Below are positions 34,673-42,174 of a stretch of DNA of 64,000 nt, piece after piece. Position 1 is the stretch's first letter; every line of letters starts with the position of its first letter. The DNA comes from DATAPD01 sp036265385. Lineage in GTDB: Bacteria > Acidobacteriota > Terriglobia > Terriglobales > Acidobacteriaceae. The translations under genes were made by a program, and so were the position numbers. The notes beneath the pieces are model-generated. The model saw only the letters and a program-made list of their open reading frames with translations, ran no database searches and had not been told where the DNA came from. Location: assembly GCA_036265385.1 (NCBI GenBank), contig DATAPD010000032.1, positions 124,001-188,000 of the forward strand, in the 5' to 3' direction.

Positions 34673-35083
34673 ATGGTAGTGGGCTATTCAGGAACTCCGC
34701 TTCACAAGAAACTGGGTTTCAAGCCGGGAGCACATGTCGCACTGGTTGATGTCGCGGAGGATGTTCGCGCCGAACTGGCAGATGCAGTCGCACAATGTCA
34801 ACTCGTTAAGACCGGCAATGGGCCGCTAGACTTGGGGATTCTTACAGTGACAACCCAATTTCAGTTGCGCAAGGCGTTCGCATCCTGGAAGAAACAGCTT
34901 ACGCAGAATGGGGCGCTGTGGATTTCGTGGCCTAAGAAGAGTTCGGGGGTTGCATCGGACCTGGATGAAAACAAAGTGCGCGAAATCGGATTGGCGATCG
35001 GCCTTGTCGATGTCAAAGTGTGCGCGGTGAGCGATGTTTGGTCGGGACTGAAGTTCGTGATCCCTGTGAAAGATAGGAAGTAG
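34673..35083 (+). CDS. DUF3052 family protein
   Basis: 136 residues; ATG 34673 with GAGGAGGAGG 8 nt upstream. GYSGTPLHKKLGFKPGAHVALVDVAED and WISWPKKSSGVASDLDENKVREIGLAIGLVDVKVCAVSDVWSGLKFVIPVKDR match DUF3052 (the YSGTPL.KKLG...KPG start and WP.K..G..SD.tEd.VR...L..GLVD.KV.A.d..WSGL.F end). Function unknown. A longer open frame running back to 34037 is antisense to the epimerase and not coding. Confidence 0.85.
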   Translation: MVVGYSGTPLHKKLGFKPGAHVALVDVAEDVRAELADAVAQCQLVKTGNGPLDLGILTVTTQFQLRKAFASWKKQLTQNGALWISWPKKSSGVASDLDENKVREIGLAIGLVDVKVCAVSDVWSGLKFVIPVKDRK

Positions 35084-35090
35084 CTGGTAG

Positions 35091-36038
35091 CTAGTTCTCG
35101 GTTGCGACGATTTCTTCGATGAGCGTGTAAGGATCTCGTTTGTGGCTGACGATCTCCTCGGCGTAAGCCTCGAGGCGATCTTCGGTCAATTCTTGGCGCG
35201 CCCGTTCGAGCATGGCGTCGCGAAGCATCTCAACAAGACGATCCTTCCAGTTGTGAATGCTCCGTTTCCGCGCGAGATTGTTTTTCTTCAGGAATGACTC
35301 GTAACCTGAAATCGATTGCGCGAGTTCCGCGACACCGCGGCCCTCGCTTGCAATGGTTTTCACGATCGGCGGAGTCCATCCGTCGCTGCGCGCGGCAAGG
35401 GACTGCAGGGCGCGGATTTCACGTTCGACGTGTTCAGCTCCATCGCGATCACTTTTGTTTATGACAAAGATGTCTGCGATCTCCATGATGCCGGCTTTAA
35501 TCGACTGAACGTCATCGCCCATGCCGGGGACAAGTATGACGACGGTGATGTCGGCGAGCCGGACGATGTCGATTTCATCCTGACCTACGCCAACGGTTTC
35601 AATCATCACCAAGTCGCGCCCCGAAGCGTCCAGCACGGAGGCGACATCGGCCGTGGTGCGGGCAAGACCTCCGAGGGAGCCGCGCGTTGCCATGCTACGA
35701 ATGAAGATACCCGGATCGGCGTGGTGATCCTGCATGCGAATGCGATCGCCGAGAATCGCGCCGCCGGTATAGGGACTGGTCGGATCGACTGCAATGATGC
35801 CAACCTTCTCGTTTCGTTTTCGAAAGTACTTTGCTAATTGATCGACCAAGGTGCTCTTGCCTGCGCCTGGAGCGCCTGTCAAACCGAGCACGCGAGCGTG
35901 TCCCGTATAGGGGAATAAAGCTTTGAGCAGCTCAGCGGAGCCACGGGTGCGGTTTTCTACGGCTGTAATCACCCGGGCTAGCGTGCGCGGATCTCCGTCG
36001 CGAAGGCGATCAATGATGATGTGATGGTCGTGAGCCAA
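35091..36038 (-). CDS. meaB: Methylmalonyl-CoA mutase-associated GTPase MeaB
   Basis: About 315 residues from a TTG at 36038; the start is uncertain because the frame is open further upstream. P-loop GLTGAPGAGKSTLVDQLA, switch VDPTSPYTGGAILGDRIRM, IETVGVGQDEIDIVRLAD, and NKSDRDGAEHVEREIRALQ, with the MeaB dimer region to the end. A G3E-family chaperone that guards B12 loading of the mutase. Encoded 35 nt after fur on the same strand and next to DUF3052. Confidence 0.88.
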   Translation of the reverse strand: MAHDHHIIIDRLRDGDPRTLARVITAVENRTRGSAELLKALFPYTGHARVLGLTGAPGAGKSTLVDQLAKYFRKRNEKVGIIAVDPTSPYTGGAILGDRIRMQDHHADPGIFIRSMATRGSLGGLARTTADVASVLDASGRDLVMIETVGVGQDEIDIVRLADITVVILVPGMGDDVQSIKAGIMEIADIFVINKSDRDGAEHVEREIRALQSLAARSDGWTPPIVKTIASEGRGVAELAQSISGYESFLKKNNLARKRSIHNWKDRLVEMLRDAMLERARQELTEDRLEAYAEEIVSHKRDPYTLIEEIVATEN

Positions 36039-36072
36039 GCTGATCAGTGTAGTAGGAGCGAGTCGCAAGTAG

Positions 36073-36534
36073 CTAGTCGTTCGAGGATGCGGACCGGCAA
36101 CTGGCGCAATATCCTCCAACCTCGAATCGGGAAACGACAATGTGGAAGCGGCAATCGCGCTGGATTTGGCCTTTGAGCCGATCAAAAAGATCACTTTCGA
36201 ATTCCATGATTTTGCCGCACCGCAGACATGCCATGTGAATGTGGTCGCGCTGAGGGCGGCGCTCGTAGTAATGCTTTTCTCCCTGGAGATGCATGAGGTC
36301 GAGTTCGTCCACAAGACCATGACGCTTCAGCAGGTTCAATGTGCGGTACACCGTTACGCGATCGATCTCCGGATCAACTTTCTGCGCACGACGCAAAATC
36401 CCCGCGGCGTCGAGGTGCTGCTTGGCAGTTTCAACCACGCTCAGGATGGTTTTGCGTTGACGAGTCATGCGGAGTCCGCGCGACATGAACTCGGCTTGGA
36501 GGCGGCCAGGCTGCTCGGTTTGAGGAAAGGGCAT
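36073..36534 (-). CDS. Fur-family transcriptional regulator
   Basis: 153 residues. HTH RMTRQRKTILSVVETAKQHLDAAGILRRAQKVDPEIDRVTVYRTLNLLKRHGLVDE, then the metal-site DHIHMACLRCGKIMEFES and C-terminal CASC. Two CxxC pairs imply a structural zinc. Fur or PerR-like; the sensing metal cannot be told. Downstream meaB is separated by 35 nt, so possibly co-transcribed. Confidence 0.9.
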   Translation of the reverse strand: MPFPQTEQPGRLQAEFMSRGLRMTRQRKTILSVVETAKQHLDAAGILRRAQKVDPEIDRVTVYRTLNLLKRHGLVDELDLMHLQGEKHYYERRPQRDHIHMACLRCGKIMEFESDLFDRLKGQIQRDCRFHIVVSRFEVGGYCASCRSASSND

Positions 36535-36665
36535 CGATCAGGCTCCAGGCTGCGGGCTTCAGCTTTCGGGCTTCGAGCTTCGCCCAAAGCTTAACGCAAC
36601 TCAGTTGCATGTAGTGTAACAGACCTCAGAGAGGAGTCAGCAGTCGGAGTCTGCAGATTCTTCGG
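36535..36665. repeat. Gap with family D and E repeats
   Basis: AGGCTCCAGGCTGCGGGCTTC at 36540-36560 and a GAGTCAGCAGTCGGAGTCTG string near 36633-36652. No gene. Confidence 0.5.
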
Positions 36666-37025
36666 TCAGTTCCCTTTCATCTTTTCGCGGACGTTGTGGG
36701 CGAGCTTTTCGATCTCTTCCGCTTTTTTGACCACATCGAGCGAAAGCATGTTTTCGTTCGATTTATCCACCTGTTCCTTGAGCTGCTGCGCAAGTTCCAC
36801 AAGCTTATCTGTGTCGCGCTTGAGGGCAGCGTGGCGCTCCGTGTTTGCTTTTTTTTCCATGTCCTTGCGCATACGGACAGTGCCCTCATCTTCCTGGGGC
36901 GCCTGCTGTCCTGAAGGCATTTGCGGGTTCTGGAGACGCGAAGCAACCAGAGTGTTCGAGAGAGGATCGAAAGAAAGCATCAAGAAGACAAGCAGACTAC
37001 AGTGGAACAATCTCAACACGGCCAC
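36666..37025 (-). CDS. Secreted helical hypothetical protein
   Basis: 119 residues with a signal peptide (LRLFHCSLLVFLMLSFDPLSNTLVAS). The mature part is helical and charged: VRMRKDMEKKANTERHAALKRDTDKLVELAQQLKEQVDKSNENMLSLDVVKKAEEIEKLAHNVREKMKGN. Similar short secreted coiled coils recur in Acidobacteriota. Function unknown. Divergent from MscS. Confidence 0.7.
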   Translation of the reverse strand: MAVLRLFHCSLLVFLMLSFDPLSNTLVASRLQNPQMPSGQQAPQEDEGTVRMRKDMEKKANTERHAALKRDTDKLVELAQQLKEQVDKSNENMLSLDVVKKAEEIEKLAHNVREKMKGN

Positions 37026-37123
37026 CTCGAATCACGAAGCTGACAACTATTTCTCATTATAGGTTCGGGGCCGCGGCGTGCGGAAAGGCCGTAAGCGATT
37101 GCTATAATCCGGCGAGTTCAGGG

Positions 37124-38017
37124 ATGACTTTTCAATTCATGAGCTTCGTGTTCGCACCGGAAACTCCGGGGCTTCCCGCGTTGCTGCACAACTGGCGGGA
37201 GGACTCGCTGGAGTTTCTGCGCAAAGATGCGCCGAAGCTGGTGTTCGTCGTCATTGGCGCGATCATTTTGATCCGCATACTCCGCTGGATCACGCGCGGG
37301 ATCGGAACACTTCGCGCACGCCGCTTTCCTACCGGTTTGCGGACCCAGCAAGTACAGACAATTGCGGCCGTGATCAACGGATTCGGGACAGCTGTCATTT
37401 TGATGATCGCTGGGTTTGAAGCCTTATCACTGCTAGGGCTAAACCTTGGACCGCTGTTGGCGAGCGCGGGCATCGCTGGCCTGGCCATCGGATTCGGAGC
37501 GCAAACCTTGGTGCACGATGTAATCAACGGGTTTTTTATTTTGCTGGAAGATCAATTCGACATCGGCGATACCGTCCGACTTGCGGGTGTGAAGGGTACG
37601 GTCGAACAAATGAGCCTGCGGCACACTGTGTTGCGCGATGACGACGGCACATTGCACATGGTGCCGAATAGCCAGATCACGATCGTCTCGAACCAGACAC
37701 GCGATTGGGCGCAGGTTTCGTTGCGAGTGGCAGTCGCCTACGACGAACCGAGCGATCGCATCGTGAACCTGCTGCAGAGGGTAGGTGAGGACGTACGGCA
37801 CGATCCAAGATTCTCAAACGACGTAGTTGGCGATGTACAAGTGCCAGGGATTGAGCGTGTCGGAAAAGGCGAGGCGGATTATCTGATCTTGATGAAGACA
37901 CGACCAGGAAAGCAGTATGAGGTCAGCCGCGAGTTGCGAGCGCGCATCAAGCAACTGTTCGAAGCAGAAAAAGTGAAAACGCCTGGGCCGGGCGTGGTGT
38001 TCGTGGGAGAACAGTAG
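37124..38017 (+). CDS. MscS-family mechanosensitive channel
   Basis: 297 residues from ATG 37124; an in-frame ATG at 37139 is equally possible. Helices LVFVVIGAIILIRILRWI and TIAAVINGFGTAVILMIAGF, then the pore-lining TM3 LLASAGIAGLAIGFGAQTLVHDVINGFFILLEDQFDIGDTV, and the cytoplasmic beta and alpha/beta domains. TM3 with its Ala/Gly packing is the family signature. Releases solutes on osmotic downshock. A TATAAT at 37103-37108 lies upstream. Confidence 0.9.
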   Translation: MTFQFMSFVFAPETPGLPALLHNWREDSLEFLRKDAPKLVFVVIGAIILIRILRWITRGIGTLRARRFPTGLRTQQVQTIAAVINGFGTAVILMIAGFEALSLLGLNLGPLLASAGIAGLAIGFGAQTLVHDVINGFFILLEDQFDIGDTVRLAGVKGTVEQMSLRHTVLRDDDGTLHMVPNSQITIVSNQTRDWAQVSLRVAVAYDEPSDRIVNLLQRVGEDVRHDPRFSNDVVGDVQVPGIERVGKGEADYLILMKTRPGKQYEVSRELRARIKQLFEAEKVKTPGPGVVFVGEQ

Positions 38018-38019
38018 TC

Positions 38020-38065
38020 AGTGGTCAGGGGTCAGGAGTCGGTGGTCAGTAGTCAGCAGAAATCC
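38020..38065. repeat. Degenerate short-unit repeat family E (AGTCAGT type)
   Basis: GTCAGTGGTCAGGGGTCAGG followed by AGTCGGTGGTCAGTAGTCAG. Related strings at 7210-7230, 10850-10870, 35083-35100 and 39570-39622, often starting at or just after stop codons. Confidence 0.6.
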
Positions 38066-38161
38066 GAGATGCATCCTTCGTTTTAGCCCTCAACTCATAT
38101 TCGCGACCAAACCTTGTCAATCGGTAATCCAAAGATCGACAATCTGAGCTTTTGAGGACCC

Positions 38162-39595
38162 ATGCCCGAAAACAATTCCCGCCACATGTCTCCTGCAGAG
38201 TTCCGCCGTCACGGACACGAAGTCATCGATTGGATAGCCGATTACTACGAGCGGATCGAAGAGTTCCCTGTGTTGTCGCGAGTCCCGCCTGGAGAAATAC
38301 GCGCCAAGCTGCCCGCCCGAGCACCTGAAAAAGGTGAGCCGTTTGACGGATTGCTTGCGGACATGGAGACCGTGATTCTGCCGGGCGTCACGCATTGGCA
38401 ATCTCCGAACTTCTACGCGTACTTCACCTGCAATGCATCGGGACCGTCGATTTTGGGCGACCTGTTGTCGTCGGGGCTCGGCGTGCAAGGCATGCTGTGG
38501 GCAACAAGTCCTGCTTGCACGGAACTGGAGACGCATGTGCTCGACTGGTTGGTGCCCATGCTCGGGCTGCCTGATAAATTTCTGTCGAGCAGCACGGGCG
38601 GAGGCGTCATCCAGGACACAGCATCCAGTTCGACTTTATGTGCGCTGCTCTGCGCGCGCGAACGGGCAACCCAGTTTGCGAGTAACCAAAAAGGATGCGA
38701 GGGAAGGCTCGTGGTGTATGCCTCGACACAGACCCACTCGTCTCTGGAGAAAGCCGCCAAGATCGCCGGCCTCGGCGCCGATAACGTGCGGCTGATCGAG
38801 GTGGATTCATCGTTTGCGATGCGGCCCGATGCCCTCGCCCGTCAAATCGATCAGGATCGCGCAGCGGGATTGATCCCCGTGATGGTCTGCGCGACGGTTG
38901 GTACGACATCATCGAATGCAATCGACCCGGTGACAGAGATCGCACATATCTGCCGAGCTCATCAACTTTGGCTGCATGTAGATGCAGCGATGTCCGGGAC
39001 AGCGGCGCTCTGCCCGGAGTTCCGCTACATCCATGCGGGCGTGGAGTATGCCGACAGCTATTGCTTCAATCCACACAAGTGGATGTTTACGAACTTCGAT
39101 TGCGACGTGTTTTATGTTGCCGATCGCAAGCACCTTATCCAAACGCTCAGCGTATTACCGGAGTATCTGAAGAATCGAGCGACCGAGTCAGGCGCTGTCA
39201 TTGATTATCGCGACTGGCAAATCCCGCTGGGGCGCCGGTTCCGCTCGCTGAAGCTATGGTTCGTTATTCGGCATTACGGTGTGGAGGGCTTGCAGCATCA
39301 TGTCCGCGAGCATGTGCGGCTGGCGCAGGATTTCAAGAAGTGGGTGGAGGCGGATGCGCGCTTCGAAGTTGTTGCACCCGCACCGCTGAACCTCGTCTGC
39401 TTCCGCGTGAAGGGGGATGACGAGGCGAATCAGCAGTTGATGGACCGTCTTAATCGCAGTGGCGACTTGTATCTCACGCACACAAAACTCGACGGCCGTT
39501 TGACTCTGCGTTTGTGCGTCGCGCAAACGAACACAGAAGAACGCCATGTGAGACGGGCATGGGAGAGGATCAAGGAGTCAGTCGCTAGTAGCTAG
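38162..39595 (+). CDS. PLP-dependent aromatic-L-amino-acid decarboxylase
   Basis: 477 residues, group II decarboxylase. FRRHGHEVIDWIADYYERIEEFPVLS at the N-terminus, GVTHWQSPNFYAYF, STGGGVIQDTASSSTL, CATVGTTSSNAIDPV, LHVDAAMSG and the PLP lysine in SYCFNPHKWMFTNFDCDVFYVADR. Converts Trp, Tyr, DOPA or Phe-type amino acids to amines; the exact substrate is not predictable. Stands alone, followed by family E strings. Confidence 0.9.
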   Translation: MPENNSRHMSPAEFRRHGHEVIDWIADYYERIEEFPVLSRVPPGEIRAKLPARAPEKGEPFDGLLADMETVILPGVTHWQSPNFYAYFTCNASGPSILGDLLSSGLGVQGMLWATSPACTELETHVLDWLVPMLGLPDKFLSSSTGGGVIQDTASSSTLCALLCARERATQFASNQKGCEGRLVVYASTQTHSSLEKAAKIAGLGADNVRLIEVDSSFAMRPDALARQIDQDRAAGLIPVMVCATVGTTSSNAIDPVTEIAHICRAHQLWLHVDAAMSGTAALCPEFRYIHAGVEYADSYCFNPHKWMFTNFDCDVFYVADRKHLIQTLSVLPEYLKNRATESGAVIDYRDWQIPLGRRFRSLKLWFVIRHYGVEGLQHHVREHVRLAQDFKKWVEADARFEVVAPAPLNLVCFRVKGDDEANQQLMDRLNRSGDLYLTHTKLDGRLTLRLCVAQTNTEERHVRRAWERIKESVASS

Positions 39596-39618
39596 TCGCT
39601 GGTTGTTGGTTTCCATAG

Positions 39619-40524
39619 CTAGCGACCTTCAACAGGCTTCAGTGCAGCGATCCGATTGATAACCACTTTCGGCGCCAACCACCTATTCACTTCTGGCAGC
39701 GCTTCGCGCATAGCGAGTTCGCCCGCTTGAATCAACTCTGCATTGCGCGCGAAGTCGTCGTATTCGAACCCATTCACATCCGGTTCGACGACAAGGTCCG
39801 CAGAACCGCGCCAACTCGGTGCCGTCATGTCCTGCGCGATCGCGAAACACTGACCAACCACATCGAAGACATGCCGAGGTGCTTTCGATTTAGACCAGCT
39901 GCCCTTGAGGTGCACAGCGATTACGCGCTCGGCGCCCATTTCCCGCAGCGGCCGGGTGGGCACTGCGTGCGCCAGCATGCCATCGACCAGCCACTGACCA
40001 TCGATAAGGACTGGCAGGAACATCCCGGGATAGGCGCAACTCGCTCTTACCGGGTCGATAAGTGGTCCTTTGCGGAAGACGACCCCGCTGCCTGTCGAGA
40101 AATCGGTAGCAGCCACCGCAAGGGGAATGCGCAGCTCTTCGAATGTCTTTGCTTTTAGGACAGAGGTCAAAAACGAAATCATGCGCTGATTGGTCGCAAA
40201 GCCGTAACGAGAAAGAGTCCAGCGCGCAAAGTCTCGGAAGCGCACACGGCGGGCTACGTGTTCAAGGTCTTCAATAGACAAGCCGCTGCAATAGGCCGCG
40301 CCGATCAGAGCACCCACACTCGTACCGGCAATGAAATCGACGGTTAATCCGGCCTCTTCAATAACCTTGAGCACGCCGATATGGGCGATGCCGCGGGCAA
40401 AACCGCCACCGAGTGCTAAGCCAATTTTTGGAGGTGATTCCTGAAGACTAACCGGAACAGCTGTGCGTTTCAGCTCGCGGCCGAACGCTTGTACGGATCG
40501 AACGATCCTACCGAGTTGTTTCAC
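39619..40524 (-). CDS. Patatin-like phospholipase, RssA type
   Basis: 301 residues. GLALGGGFARGIAHIGVLKVIEEAGLTVDFIAGTSVGALIGAAYCSG has the oxyanion GGGxxRG and nucleophile GTSVG (Ser about 79), and VDGMLAHAVPTRPLREMGAERVIAVHL holds the catalytic Asp (DG motif). Single-domain serine lipase of the RssA family; probably cytoplasmic or membrane-associated lipid acyl hydrolase. Convergent with the decarboxylase gene. Confidence 0.88.
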   Translation of the reverse strand: MKQLGRIVRSVQAFGRELKRTAVPVSLQESPPKIGLALGGGFARGIAHIGVLKVIEEAGLTVDFIAGTSVGALIGAAYCSGLSIEDLEHVARRVRFRDFARWTLSRYGFATNQRMISFLTSVLKAKTFEELRIPLAVAATDFSTGSGVVFRKGPLIDPVRASCAYPGMFLPVLIDGQWLVDGMLAHAVPTRPLREMGAERVIAVHLKGSWSKSKAPRHVFDVVGQCFAIAQDMTAPSWRGSADLVVEPDVNGFEYDDFARNAELIQAGELAMREALPEVNRWLAPKVVINRIAALKPVEGR

Positions 40525-40589
40525 CGGAAAACCCCACTGTCCGGTCCCGTCCCAACCCCGCTGGAACGACTTACGACCTACATCCTAAG

Positions 40590-40691
40590 TTGCACAAATG
40601 GTATCGCTGGTTGGCTTACCCAGAAAACGGCACCGTTGTGCTGTTACTCGTAGGTATCTTTTGGCTCTGGGTTTGCAAGTACATACGGTAA
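40590..40691 (+). CDS. Possible small single-helix membrane protein
   Basis: A 33-codon frame from TTG 40590: LHKWYRWLAYPENG, then a strong hydrophobic helix TVVLLLVGIFWLWVCKYIR. It fills most of the gap between the patatin and Nudix genes. No Shine-Dalgarno is obvious and the frame is open further upstream without an ATG/GTG. Short aromatic-rich one-helix proteins exist, but this needs homologues to support it. Confidence 0.3.
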   Translation: MHKWYRWLAYPENGTVVLLLVGIFWLWVCKYIR

Positions 40692-40745
40692 CTTTCGTAT
40701 TACCGGCAGGTGATTCCTGGGGGGAATTCTGCTACTGTGCCCCGC

Positions 40746-41240
40746 ATGGTTCGCGAGATTTCTTCCGGTGGAGTTGTCATCCGGCGGATATCCGGCGTAT
40801 GGATGATGGCGGCAATCGAGCCGCAGAGAGAAGAAGATAAGCAGCCGTCACGCACGCGTCGCACCGTACTCGCCCTTCCAAAGGGAATTGTCGATCCCGG
40901 CGAAAAACCTGACCAGACTGCATTGCGCGAAGTTCGCGAAGAGACAGGCATCACAGGCAAGATCATCGTCAAGCTCACGGATATCAAGTACGTCTACGTG
41001 CGGAGCTGGGGGGACGGAGAGCGCGTGTTCAAGATCGTAAGCTTCTATCTGCTCGACTATGTGAGCGGAGAAATTGATGACGTAACCGAAGCCATGCGTA
41101 TAGAAGTGAAGCGTGCGCTTTGGATCCCCCTAGCTGAGGCAGCTCGCTCGCTCGCATACTCGAGCGAGAAGAAAGTTGCGCGCATGGCAGAAGAGTACGT
41201 AGCCGCACATCCCGCATTGGAAGGCGACGTTGAATCGTGA
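40746..41240 (+). CDS. Nudix hydrolase
   Basis: 164 residues. The Nudix box GX5EX7REUXEEXGU is complete (GIVDPGEKPDQTALREVREETGI), preceded by ISSGGVVIRR and followed by KYVYVRSWGDGERVFKIVSFYLLDYV. Hydrolyses nucleoside diphosphate-linked compounds; NADH-, GDP-sugar- or ADP-ribose-type substrates are known, specificity unclear. Start ATG 40746 chosen; GTG 40737 with GGGGGGAA 11 nt upstream is an alternative. Confidence 0.88.
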   Translation: MVREISSGGVVIRRISGVWMMAAIEPQREEDKQPSRTRRTVLALPKGIVDPGEKPDQTALREVREETGITGKIIVKLTDIKYVYVRSWGDGERVFKIVSFYLLDYVSGEIDDVTEAMRIEVKRALWIPLAEAARSLAYSSEKKVARMAEEYVAAHPALEGDVES

Positions 41241-41302
41241 TGGAGATGCAGGATCGTGCTTGAGCAGAGCTGCGTGAGGCAGTCCGCTACGTGGTAACAA
41301 AC

Positions 41303-41320
41303 GTCACACTAACTTGTGAC
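41303..41320. promoter_or_regulatory. Perfect inverted repeat, possible operator
   Basis: GTCACA-CTAACT-TGTGAC, a 6-bp perfect inverted repeat with six-base spacing, like an inside-out CRP-type palindrome. Lies about 65 nt upstream of the TTGACA promoter at 41384. Confidence 0.4.
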
Positions 41321-41383
41321 TTATGAACATCGCATAGCGTCTCGCTGCGTTCTAGTATGTTTATATTAGAGTAACGATTTTTC

Positions 41384-41411
41384 TTGACACGAATTTCGCG
41401 GGTGCTAGCAT
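41384..41411 (+). promoter_or_regulatory. Strong sigma-70-type promoter of the hairpin RNA locus
   Basis: TTGACA (41384-41389), 16-nt spacer, TAGCAT (41406-41411). The consensus -35 is exact. Predicted start near 41418, just ahead of a large hairpin and T-run and about 208 nt before the next gene. Confidence 0.6.
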
Positions 41412-41417
41412 CGAATC

Positions 41418-41487
41418 AACTTAATAGAGCGCAGGCCGTTGCCATCCTCACCCCACATCTAACACGGTCTGCGCTCGTAATGTTTTT
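41418..41487 (+). ncRNA. Candidate small RNA or leader: stem-loop with C-rich loop
   Basis: A 13-bp stem GAGCGCAGGCCGT (41427-41439) / ACGGTCTGCGCTC (41464-41476) with one G-T pair encloses a 24-nt loop reading TGCCATCCTCACCCCACATC. After it come GTAATG and TTTTT (41483-41487). A consensus promoter stands just upstream and no frame is open. Loop CCTCACCCC would be complementary to Shine-Dalgarno-like GGGG/GAGG sequences, as in several known sRNAs. Could also be a leader of the downstream gene. Confidence 0.45.
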
Positions 41488-41625
41488 GGGGCAATTCTCT
41501 CCTCAAGTTCATCAAGCCGGTTCAGAATTAAGCGCGTCAATCACGGTTGGCAGACGTACCTCGTCCGCTACCATCAAGCAGAGCTGTAGCAGCTAGACTG
41601 AGAAAAACAAACTCAGGAGCTGTAG

Positions 41626-42045
41626 TTGCGAATTCTCGCCCTTTGTCTGGCGCTCTGCGTCTTTGCTTCGCCCGTTAGCGCGAAGACGAAGCCCAAACCA
41701 AAACGTGCAGTGCCGTCTGCGCCGGAGCTGTCTTACGTTTCCGCGCTGGCAGTGGCCAACCATTTTCTTCGCGCATGGCAGACCGGAGACATTGAAACTG
41801 GCATCATGCTGATGAGCGATACAGCTCGCCATCAATGTTCCGAAGACCGCTTACGAGATTATTTCGCGGCTCCGATGCAGCGGGGCTTCGAGATCGGGCG
41901 CGGAAGCAAGGTCCGGACGGGGCGCTACTCTTTTGCGATCGCGATGGTGGAAGAGACGGAGGATCACCGCATTCGACGAAAAGCATCTACGATTGTGATC
42001 ACCTCGACTGGAAAGCAGGACTGGACAGTCGATACACTGCCCTAG
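41626..42045 (+). CDS. Secreted NTF2/DUF-like hypothetical protein
   Basis: 139 residues; TTG start with AGGAG six bases upstream. Signal peptide (LALCLALCVFASPVSA). The mature part has an alpha+beta cone fold feel: ANHFLRAWQTGDIETGIMLMSDTARHQCSEDRLRDYFAAPMQRGFEIGRGSK...VIVTSTG-like end WTVDTLP. AFLRAW..GD...L resembles secreted DUF4864/SnoaL-like stress proteins. Function unknown. Confidence 0.65.
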   Translation: MRILALCLALCVFASPVSAKTKPKPKRAVPSAPELSYVSALAVANHFLRAWQTGDIETGIMLMSDTARHQCSEDRLRDYFAAPMQRGFEIGRGSKVRTGRYSFAIAMVEETEDHRIRRKASTIVITSTGKQDWTVDTLP

Positions 42046-42145
42046 GGAACCATTCGATCTGCATTTCCCAATAACAACCTTGTCACAGACTTGTCGCTGA
42101 GAGCCGAAGATAATTGGCGCCGCCAGAAATAGGATTTCGATCTAA

Positions 42146-42161
42146 TACTCATATCTGAGTA
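42146..42161. promoter_or_regulatory. 16-bp palindrome upstream of the beta-oxidation genes
   Basis: TACTCA-TATC-TGAGTA, perfect, 13 nt before the fadN-like ATG. Position fits an operator for a TetR/FadR-type repressor of the pair, though no regulator is encoded here. Confidence 0.5.
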
Positions 42162-42174
42162 GTGCAGGCTTCTT

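Noticed and set aside
36039..36320. Long N-terminal extension of meaB
   Set aside because: Sequence is antisense to fur and does not resemble MeaB; homology begins near the TTG at 36038.
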